Shown here: in pieces, positions 8,100-13,901 of the stretch
Layout of the letters: the number at the start of each line of letters is the position of its first letter
How positions within the stretch are numbered: the first letter of the stretch is position 1
DNA from: CALZJC01 sp041574955
GTDB lineage: Bacteria; Acidobacteriota; Thermoanaerobaculia; Multivoradales; JAHEKO01
Length of the DNA: 20,080 bases
Direction of reading: 5' to 3'
Assembly: GCA_041574955.1 (NCBI GenBank)
Contig: JBFGNS010000082.1
Span: 1-20,080 of the forward strand
Notes under the pieces: model-generated
The model's input: only the letters and a program-made list of their open reading frames with translations
Told to the model about the DNA's origin: nothing
Databases searched by the model: none
Program-made: the position numbers and the translations under genes

Positions 8100-8133
8100 C
8101 GGGCAAACCGCGGCTCGGCCGAGCGCGCGGCGG

Positions 8134-8139
8134 TAGACT
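8134..8139 (+). promoter_or_regulatory. Putative -10 element (TAGACT) giving a leaderless mRNA for the amidohydrolase
   Basis: GGTAGACTG lies exactly 8 bases before the ATG at 8148, leaving no room for a Shine-Dalgarno. It is arranged back-to-back with the TACAAT of the 8085 gene in a 62-base divergent intergenic region. Confidence 0.4.
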
Positions 8140-8147
8140 GCGGGCCG

Positions 8148-9494
8148 ATGGGGCACCCTTTGCTGCTGCGCGGCGGTACCGTGCTGACCCTCGATCGCGA
8201 GGCGCGGGTCGTCGCGGACGGCGATCTGCTGGTCGAGGGGGGGCGCATCGTCGAGGTGGGAGCGGTAGGGGAGCCACCCGCGGGCACGCGCACCCTGGAC
8301 GTGACCGGCTGCTTCGTCCTGCCGGGTCTCGTTCAGGGTCACGTGCACCTGGGCCAGACCTTTTTTCGGGGTCTGGCCGAAGGCCGGCGGCTGCTGCCCT
8401 GGCTGCGCGAGCGCATCTGGCCGCTCGAGGCGGCGCACGACGACGACAGCGCCTACGCCTGCAGCCTGCTTGGAGCCGCCGAGTGCCTGCTGGGCGGCAC
8501 CTCGACCATCCAGGACATCGGCATCGGTCCGGGCGCGCGGGGCCTGCTCGAAGCGATCCGCGACTCCGGGCTGCGCGCGCTGGCGGGACCGTGCCTGATG
8601 GACGAAGGCGAAGAGCTGCCGGCGGGCCTGCGAGCCGCCACCGAGGACGCTCTGGCCGCCTGTGAGGAGCTGGGGTCGTGGTTCGCCGGCGAGGGCGGCG
8701 GGCGGCTGAAGCCGGTGGTCAACCCGCGCTTCATCCTGAGCTGCTCCGATCCGCTTTGGGCCGGCATCCGGACCCTGGCGGAGCGCCGGGGCTGGCGCGT
8801 TCACACGCATGCTCTCGAGCAGCGCGAGGAGACCGCCGCGGTGCGCCAGCTCAAGGGTGGCCGCGACGAGATCCAGTACTTCGACGAAACCGGCGTGCTG
8901 GACGCCGGCTTGAGCATCGCGCACGGCGTCTGGCTCGAGCCGTCCCATTTCGGCCGCTTCCGCCGCGCCGGCGGCAGCGTGGTCCACTGCCCGGGCTCCA
9001 ACCTGAAGCTCGGCTCCGGCATCGCCGACGTGGTCGAGATCGTTCGCGCCGGCATCGCGGTGGGCATCGGCGCCGACGGAGCGCCGTGCAACAACGACCT
9101 CGATGCCCTCGAGGAGATCCGGCTGGCGGCGCTGTTGCAGAAGCTCGAGCACGGCCCCGAGAGCTTCTCGGGGCTCGATGCCTTGCGGCTGGCCACCAGC
9201 GAGGGTGCCCGCGCGCTCGGTCTGGAGCAGGAGATCGGCTCGCTCGAGCCCGGCAAGGCCGCCGACGTGCTGGTGCTCGACGGGCAGCGCCCGGAGCTTT
9301 GGTCGCCGGCGCCGGCCGATCTGCACGACCTGATCGCTTTCGGGGCCTCGCGCGCCTCGGTCCGCCATCTGCTGGTGGCGGGGGAGCCGCTGGTCGAAGA
9401 CGGCCGGCTCACCCGGCTGGATCTCCCCACCCTGCGGCAGCAGGCGGATCGCCAGCTCGCGCGCCTGCTGGCCCGGGCCGACCTGGAGCTCTAG
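8148..9494 (+). CDS. SsnA/MtaD/TrzA-type amidohydrolase (putative nucleoside or amine deaminase)
   Basis: The product is a cytosolic metal-dependent hydrolase of 448 residues, normal for the ATZ/TRZ branch (MTA/SAH deaminase, 5'-deoxyadenosine deaminase, SsnA, chlorohydrolases). A beta-sandwich N-terminus (LLLRGGTVLTLD) leads into the metal motif QGHVHLGQ with His65 and His67. Further expected ligands are His221 in HTHALEQREE (with Glu224), His259 in SIAHG and Asp310 in GIGADGAPCNN. The C-terminal segment GSLEPGKAADVLVLDG is typical. All canonical residues are present, so it should be active; the deaminase substrate cannot be named. The ATG at 8148 matches the family N-terminus and follows a TAGACT box by 8 bases. 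It is divergent from the saccharopine-dehydrogenase-like gene, so both may belong to one process. Confidence 0.9.
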   Translation: MGHPLLLRGGTVLTLDREARVVADGDLLVEGGRIVEVGAVGEPPAGTRTLDVTGCFVLPGLVQGHVHLGQTFFRGLAEGRRLLPWLRERIWPLEAAHDDDSAYACSLLGAAECLLGGTSTIQDIGIGPGARGLLEAIRDSGLRALAGPCLMDEGEELPAGLRAATEDALAACEELGSWFAGEGGGRLKPVVNPRFILSCSDPLWAGIRTLAERRGWRVHTHALEQREETAAVRQLKGGRDEIQYFDETGVLDAGLSIAHGVWLEPSHFGRFRRAGGSVVHCPGSNLKLGSGIADVVEIVRAGIAVGIGADGAPCNNDLDALEEIRLAALLQKLEHGPESFSGLDALRLATSEGARALGLEQEIGSLEPGKAADVLVLDGQRPELWSPAPADLHDLIAFGASRASVRHLLVAGEPLVEDGRLTRLDLPTLRQQADRQLARLLARADLEL

Positions 9495-9521
9495 CCGACC
9501 GGTTCCAGCGACGGCCGGCTC

Positions 9522-9553
9522 GAAAGAAAAAGCGCCCGGCACGAGCCGGGCGC
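9522..9553 (-). terminator. Intrinsic terminator of the metallopeptidase-like gene
   Basis: A perfect 9-base stem GCGCCCGGC (9532-9540) / GCCGGGCGC (9545-9553) with a 4-base loop is followed on the minus strand by TTTTTCTTT (complement of 9523-9531). It is a textbook rho-independent terminator downstream of the minus-strand stop at 9581. In the plus direction only TTT follows, so it may serve the amidohydrolase weakly. Confidence 0.85.
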
Positions 9554-9580
9554 CGTTTGGGGTTGCTGCCAGTCCCGCGA

Positions 9581-10384
9581 CTAGTGGTCGTGATCGCCGG
9601 GTGGCACGGCAAGACGCACGTGGAAGACCCACAGGCCGCCGTCCGGGCGGCTCTTGACCCAGGTCTCCGCGAACCGCCCGCGGTGCACCGGCACGGCGCC
9701 GGCGGGGATACCGGCCGGCACGTCGAAGCCGTTGCACTTCGGGCTGTTCGGGTTGCAGCCGCCGCCGCCGCTCGATCCGTCATCGTAGCTGTTGTACGAG
9801 TCGAGATGGGCGTAGATCTGCTCGAGCAGGTCGTAGTCGTGCTGGTTGGGCGAGATGCTCGCCGGGTCCTGCGAGTAGTCCATGCAGGTCTGCTGGCTGG
9901 AGCCGTCCTCGCTGGTGTGGCCGAGACCGAAGACGTGGCCGATCTCCTGGCACATCACGTGCCGCTTCTCGTTCGGGTCGGCCCAGTACGAGCTGTAGCT
10001 GTCGTTGACCTTGGCGGTGCCGCGGTCGATGTGGCCGTTGGAGTCGAGGCCGATCGACGCCAGGCCGAGCCAGCCGTTGAAGCCGTAGGCGGAGTTGCAG
10101 ACGCGCATCTGGCCGACGACCATCTTGCACTGCTTGCGGGCGCGGTTGGAGTCGTCGGCCGAGGCGACCGACATGTCGAGCACGCTCGACACGTTCCACT
10201 CGGCTAGAGCGGTGTCGAACTCGAACTGCCAGTCGGCGCTGACGCTGTCCACCACCTTGAGCGGCAGAGGGTTGGCCGTTCGCGCCCAGTGGTAGTTGTT
10301 CCAGGCGTGATCGGCGTGAGCGGCCGGCGCGAAGGCGACAATCGCCAGCGCCAGAACGCACAGGGAGAGAGTGAGTCTACGCAT
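9581..10384 (-). CDS. Exported zinc-metallopeptidase-like protein with QExxHxxGxxH motif
   Basis: The product has 267 residues and is probably secreted: signal peptide about 1-24 (RRLTLSLCVLALAIVAFAP, ending AHA). It looks like a metzincin/matrixin-type peptidase. HVMCQEIGHVFGLGHTSED contains the zinc motif, but the first His is Gln: Q146, E147, H150, G153, H156. A Met-turn-like CMDY follows at 167-170. Cys pairs (86/96, 145/167, 210/217) suggest disulfides. The tail after 200 is Gly/Ser-rich and ends in a short beta-like domain (WVKSRPDGGLWVFHVRL) and a His/Asp-rich terminus. The start at 10384 has a strong AGGAGGA (10395-10401) and a signal peptide directly after it; longer in-frame starts lack both. 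I have seen similar QExxH proteins, so this may be a family variant and not a lesion. Activity is uncertain. Confidence 0.8.
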   Translation of the reverse strand: MRRLTLSLCVLALAIVAFAPAAHADHAWNNYHWARTANPLPLKVVDSVSADWQFEFDTALAEWNVSSVLDMSVASADDSNRARKQCKMVVGQMRVCNSAYGFNGWLGLASIGLDSNGHIDRGTAKVNDSYSSYWADPNEKRHVMCQEIGHVFGLGHTSEDGSSQQTCMDYSQDPASISPNQHDYDLLEQIYAHLDSYNSYDDGSSGGGGCNPNSPKCNGFDVPAGIPAGAVPVHRGRFAETWVKSRPDGGLWVFHVRLAVPPGDHDH

Positions 10385-10414
10385 CGGGGAGCTTTCCTCC
10401 TGGTTGGGTTTCGG

Positions 10415-10442
10415 GGGCCGGACCGAGGGGAGGATCCGGCCC
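10415..10442 (-). promoter_or_regulatory. 5'-leader hairpin whose loop can pair with the metallopeptidase Shine-Dalgarno
   Basis: GGGCCGGA / TCCGGCCC form perfect 8-base arms (10415-10422, 10435-10442) around a 12-base loop. In the minus-strand transcript the loop contains UCCUCC (10429-10434), complementary to the GGAGGA of the ribosome binding site at 10395-10400. A second near-perfect hairpin with a one-base bulge is at 10453-10477. Confidence 0.35.
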
Positions 10443-10452
10443 AGCGCCCGAC

Positions 10453-10477
10453 GGCGCAACGGCCCGCGCCGTGCGCC
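10453..10477 (-). other. Second hairpin in the metallopeptidase 5' leader
   Basis: GGCGC (10453-10457) and ACGGC-type arms at 10459-10463 pair with 10468-10472 and 10473-10477 around a 4-base loop, with one bulged base. It lies upstream of the 10415-10442 hairpin and supports a structured leader of about 175 bases if transcription starts near 10560. Confidence 0.35.
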
Positions 10478-10522
10478 CTTTGGGGGTGCAGCGGCAGACC
10501 GGCGCGAAGCGCTGCGGGCAGA

Positions 10523-10545
10523 GTACTGGCATCTACCGGTACTGG
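10523..10545. repeat. Direct repeat GTACTGG x2 in the divergent promoter region
   Basis: GTACTGG occurs at 10523-10529 and 10539-10545, 16 bases apart, in the gap between the divergent metallopeptidase and CehA-like genes. It could be an operator but is short. Confidence 0.3.
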
Positions 10546-10565
10546 AGTGTTCTCGGTCGTGTTTT

Positions 10566-10571
10566 GATATA
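10566..10571. promoter_or_regulatory. Possible shared -10 box (GATATA / TATATC) of divergent genes
   Basis: GATATA reads as a -10 for the plus-strand gene at 10588 (16 bases to its GTG). Its complement in GGCTATATC resembles the local GGCTACAATC for the minus-strand gene. It is one of the few A/T runs in this gap. Confidence 0.3.
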
Positions 10572-10587
10572 GCCGTCGGAGAATCTC

Positions 10588-12447
10588 GTGCCTTTCTTCT
10601 CGCCACCGGCCAGGCGGCCGACCCGGAGCATCGGCCCGCCGGGCGGCGTGACGGCCGCCACCTGCGCCCGCCGATCGGGCCCGCTCGCCGCGGCGGCGCT
10701 CGTGGCCTGGGTGCTCATCGGCTGCCAGGCACCCTCCGTCGGCAGGCTGGAGCTGTGGATCACCGACGGCGCCGGCGGCCCGGTGACACCTGCTCGGGTC
10801 GAGCTGCTCGGGGCCGGTGGCGCGGCCCACATCGCCGAAGGAGCGCTGCCGGTGGCGGGCGACTGCGGCTGGCTGCCGCTGCACAACTGGCTGGGCCGGT
10901 GGACGGCGTCGCTCCAGATGGCCCGGCGGCTGGCGCCGGCGATCCGCGACCCCTACGCCGGCGCCGACCACTTCTACGCTTCCGGTCCTGTCACCGCCGA
11001 GCTGCCGCCGGGACGCTACAGCCTGCGGGTGTTCAAGGGCATCGAGTACCGCGTCGCCAGGCGCGAGGTCGAGCTCCGGCGGGGCGAGACGGCGCGGCTG
11101 ACCGTCGAGCTCGACCGCTGGATCGACCGGCCGGCCGAAGGCTGGCTGAGCGCCGACGGCCACCTGCACATCGCCCGCCCCCACCGCCGTTTCGATCGAC
11201 TGATCGCTCTGTGGATGGCGGCCGAGGACCTGCACGTCGCCAACCTGCTGCAGATGGGGCTGTCGCGCGACCTCCACCTCACCGCGCAGCGGCGGTTCGG
11301 CGACGAGTCGGCACACCGCCACGGCGCTACGGTGGTGGCGTCGGGGCAGGAGAACCCCCGCAGCCACGTCTTCGGGCACGTCATCCTGCTCGGCGCGCGC
11401 CGCTGGATCGACTACCCGGAGAGCTACCTGGCGTACGACCGGTTCTGGCGCGAGGCGCGGCGCCAGGGCGGGGTCACCGGCTACGCCCACGCCGGCCTGT
11501 CGGGAGGTGAGCAGGCGCTCGCCACCTGGGGGCCGGAGGGCCTGCTCGATTTCGTCGAGGTGCTCGGGCTGGGGCTGCACTACTACGGTCTGTGGTACGA
11601 GCTGCTGGACCTGGGGCTGCGCGTCGCGCCCACCGCCGGTTCGGACTTCCCGTGCGGCCCGGGCCTGCCGGGCCGGGAGCGGTTCTACGCCCGCGCACAG
11701 CCGGGCGGGAGCTACCGGCAGTGGCTCGAGGCGGTACGGCGCGGCCGGACCTCGGTGACCAACGGTCCGATCCTGGATCTGGCGGTCGGCGGCGCCGGCG
11801 TCGGCGACGAGCTGCGGCTCGACCGGCCGGGCGAGGTGGCGGTGTCAGGACGCGCGCGATTCGATCCGGAGCGGGACCGGCTCGACCGGCTCGAGCTGGT
11901 GGCGGCCGGCGGGCTGGTCGTGGCACGCGGCTCGCCGGCCGGCAGCGGCGAGATGGTCCTCGAGGCCCGCGTCCCGATCCCGCGCACGACCTGGCTGGCG
12001 CTGCGCGCCAGTGGCGTCAAGCGGGGCGAGGAGCCGGTGCGCAACAGCGCGCTGCGCGACACCTTTCTCGGCTACCTCGAGCGCCAGCGCGATCTCGGGC
12101 TGGTGCCGGCGGAGGCGACCGTGGTGCCGGCGGAAGGGCAGGCCCAGGTTGCCGCCGCGCACACCGGTGCGGTCTGGATCGAGGTCGCGGGCTCGCCGCC
12201 TCTCGCCCGCCAGCCCCGCGCACGCCGCCTGGCCAGCGCCTGGCTCGCCCGCCTCGGCGAGCTGGAAGCCCGGCTGTCCGACGAGGGCATCGAGGCCCTG
12301 GCCGGCTTCCCCGGGCGTGGCGACGGCATGACCGCCGAGGACCTCCTGGCCGCCCGGCCGGCGCTGCTGCGCGCCATCCGGGCGGCGCGCGGCCACTGGC
12401 ACGCCGAGACGGCTGCGGGGAGCGAGCCGGATACGGATACGCCCTAG
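10588..12447 (+). CDS. CehA/McbA-family PHP-type metallohydrolase, lipoprotein
   Basis: The product has 619 residues and is predicted to be an envelope lipoprotein: hydrophobic LAAAALVAWVLIGC with lipobox Cys46. An N-terminal beta-rich domain (about 50-180) ends in RYSLRVFKGIEYRVARREVE. The PHP/CehA-McbA domain follows: SADGHLHIARPH with metal ligands His192 and His194, GYAHAG with His301, and TAGSDFPCG with Asp353, then TSVTNGPILDL typical of this family. The C-terminal region (450-619) is Ala/Arg/Glu-rich and less recognisable. Named members hydrolyse carbaryl and other esters or amides, but most are uncharacterised. The start is GTG at 10588 with GGAGA about 6 bases upstream. An in-frame GTG at 10648 would give a more usual 25-residue signal. 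The downstream gene is another lipoprotein in the same direction. Confidence 0.85.
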   Translation: MPFFSPPARRPTRSIGPPGGVTAATCARRSGPLAAAALVAWVLIGCQAPSVGRLELWITDGAGGPVTPARVELLGAGGAAHIAEGALPVAGDCGWLPLHNWLGRWTASLQMARRLAPAIRDPYAGADHFYASGPVTAELPPGRYSLRVFKGIEYRVARREVELRRGETARLTVELDRWIDRPAEGWLSADGHLHIARPHRRFDRLIALWMAAEDLHVANLLQMGLSRDLHLTAQRRFGDESAHRHGATVVASGQENPRSHVFGHVILLGARRWIDYPESYLAYDRFWREARRQGGVTGYAHAGLSGGEQALATWGPEGLLDFVEVLGLGLHYYGLWYELLDLGLRVAPTAGSDFPCGPGLPGRERFYARAQPGGSYRQWLEAVRRGRTSVTNGPILDLAVGGAGVGDELRLDRPGEVAVSGRARFDPERDRLDRLELVAAGGLVVARGSPAGSGEMVLEARVPIPRTTWLALRASGVKRGEEPVRNSALRDTFLGYLERQRDLGLVPAEATVVPAEGQAQVAAAHTGAVWIEVAGSPPLARQPRARRLASAWLARLGELEARLSDEGIEALAGFPGRGDGMTAEDLLAARPALLRAIRAARGHWHAETAAGSEPDTDTP

Positions 12448-12484
12448 TCGCCGGTCGGGGTTGTCCGGGGCGGGTCGAGGGCGA

Positions 12485-12490
12485 GATACT
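12485..12490 (+). promoter_or_regulatory. Possible -10 element (GATACT) of the DUF2252 gene
   Basis: GAGATACTCG lies 17 bases before the ATG at 12508 in a 60-base intergenic gap. The gene may instead be co-transcribed with the upstream lipoprotein. Confidence 0.25.
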
Positions 12491-12507
12491 CGAGCCGGCG
12501 GCAGGCG

Positions 12508-13725
12508 ATGGCTGCGATGACACGGCCAGAGGCGGCGAGGCGGGGGCGCGGGAGCGCCGTATGGCTGGTTCTGGTCGTGGCGCTGACCGGCTGCGGCGGC
12601 GAACCGCCCCCCACGAACCCGCTGTTCGTCGACCCGGCGAAGCAGGACTTCTCGGCCAACGCGCCGCTGCGCGAGCGCATTCTCGAGTCACCCCACGGCT
12701 ATTTCCGCTTCATCAACATCCCGTTCAGCCGTGAGGTGTGCCGGCGGCTGGGCAGCTCGGTCGAGGGCACGCCGCAGTTCAACCTGCACGGCGACGCCCA
12801 TCTCGAGCAGTACGCCGTCACCGACCTCGGGCGGGGCCTGACCGACTTCGACGACTCGTCGAAGGGCCCGGCAGTGGTCGATCTCTTGCGCTTCGGCGTC
12901 TCGCTGGAGCTGGCCTGCCGCGAGCGCGGTTGCGCCGCCGAGGTCGACCGCCTCTACGAGCGGTTCCTGAGCGGCTACCGGCGGGCGCTCGAGGATCCGG
13001 AGACCGAGGCGCCGGAGCCGGTGCTGGCCACCCGCCTGCGTGCCGACTTCAGCTCGGACCGCGAGGCGTACCTGGCCTGGATCGACTCCGTCATGGAGCC
13101 GATGCCGGCCAGCGAGACGAGCGAGCTGATCGCGGCGATGGCGCCGTACGTCGACGTCATGCTCTACGAACAGCCGGAGCTCGGCTCGCGGCACTTCGAA
13201 GTGGTCGACGCCGGCTATCTCAAGATGGGGATCGGCAGCGCGCTCGATCTCAAGTACCTGGTGCGCATCCGGGGCGCCAGCGACGGGCCGCTCGACGACC
13301 AGGTGCTGGAGGTCAAGCAGGTGCGCGAGCTGGGCGGGATCGACTGCATCGCGGTCTCCAAGGGCACCGACCCGTTCCGCATCCTGCTCGGCCAGTCGCG
13401 CATCGCCTACCAGCCCTACGACCTGCTGGGCTATGTGCGCATGAGCGGTGGGACCTTCTGGATCCACGCCTGGGTCCAGAACTACAAGGAGGTCGGCATT
13501 CGCGACGACCTCGGATCGGTCGACGAGCTGGCCGAGGTGGCCTACGACGTGGGGGTCCAGCTCGGGCGCGGACATCCCAACCAGATCGGCGCGCCACTCG
13601 ATCTACAGCTGCGCATGGAGCAGCTGCGGCTGCTCGAGCGCGACCGGGAGCTCATCGCACAGCAACGGCACGAGCTGGCCGAGCTGGTGGTCGACGCCTG
13701 GCGCCGGTTCGGCGAGCAGCTCTAG
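12508..13725 (+). CDS. DUF2252-family protein, predicted lipoprotein
   Basis: The product has 405 residues. The N-terminus has a short basic stretch, a hydrophobic core (SAVWLVLVVALTGCGG) and a lipobox with Cys29, so it should be exported and lipidated. The body shows the DUF2252 signatures: FNLHGDAHLEQYAVTD (HGD at 94-96) and LTDFDDSSKGPAVVDLLRF (DFDD at 113-116), plus YLKMGIGSALDLKYLVRI and a C-terminal helix. DUF2252 has an aminoglycoside-phosphotransferase/kinase-like fold in which HGD and DFDD resemble catalytic and metal-binding loops. That would normally need cytosolic ATP, so export is odd. The start at 12508 (or ATG 12517) follows GGCAGG. It may be co-transcribed with the CehA-like lipoprotein 60 bases upstream. 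Biochemical function is unknown. Confidence 0.85.
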   Translation: MAAMTRPEAARRGRGSAVWLVLVVALTGCGGEPPPTNPLFVDPAKQDFSANAPLRERILESPHGYFRFINIPFSREVCRRLGSSVEGTPQFNLHGDAHLEQYAVTDLGRGLTDFDDSSKGPAVVDLLRFGVSLELACRERGCAAEVDRLYERFLSGYRRALEDPETEAPEPVLATRLRADFSSDREAYLAWIDSVMEPMPASETSELIAAMAPYVDVMLYEQPELGSRHFEVVDAGYLKMGIGSALDLKYLVRIRGASDGPLDDQVLEVKQVRELGGIDCIAVSKGTDPFRILLGQSRIAYQPYDLLGYVRMSGGTFWIHAWVQNYKEVGIRDDLGSVDELAEVAYDVGVQLGRGHPNQIGAPLDLQLRMEQLRLLERDRELIAQQRHELAELVVDAWRRFGEQL

Positions 13726-13729
13726 AGAC

Positions 13730-13749
13730 GGCCGGCGCCGCGGCCGGCC
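13730..13749. other. GC-rich hairpin just after the DUF2252 stop
   Basis: GGCCGGC (13730-13736) and GCCGGCC (13743-13749) are perfect arms around a 6-base loop, 4 bases after the stop codon. No T-run follows, so an intrinsic terminator is only possible, and such GC palindromes arise easily at this base composition. Confidence 0.3.
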
Positions 13750-13811
13750 ACCCGCGTCGACAGGTGGGGACGGCGACCGCCTACCGGGGTGTGGCTGGTC
13801 CCCGGCGGCTA

Positions 13812-13852
13812 CGGCACGATCGAGATGCGGGCGCGGCAGCCCGGCACGATCG
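13812..13852. repeat. 11-base direct repeat CGGCACGATCG, 30-base period, upstream of the por operon
   Basis: CGGCACGATCG is found exactly at 13812-13822 and 13842-13852, start-to-start distance 30, i.e. about three helical turns. It lies 50-90 bases before the inferred start of the fused oxidoreductase gene and could be a paired operator. Confidence 0.4.
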
Positions 13853-13887
13853 CTCGGCGTCCCCGGCCAGCGCCGCCCTCGCTACCT

Positions 13888-13894
13888 GGTGGAG
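13888..13894 (+). promoter_or_regulatory. Shine-Dalgarno deciding a CTG start
   Basis: GGTGGAG is placed 7 bases before CTG at 13902. It supports initiation there and not at the distant GTG codons 13764 or 13791, which have poorer upstream sequence. Confidence 0.5.
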
Positions 13895-13901
13895 CGGGAT
13901 C

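Noticed and set aside
8082..9737. 551-codon minus-strand open frame opposite the amidohydrolase
   Set aside because: Antisense shadow of a well-supported enzyme with all catalytic residues; its composition is non-protein-like and it crosses a terminator and two gene boundaries.
12738..13901. N-terminal extension of the fused oxidoreductase frame, open back to 12738
   Set aside because: It runs antiphase through the DUF2252 gene; the Arg/Ala/Pro-rich translation is typical of a GC-rich shadow frame, and family homology begins only at 13902.
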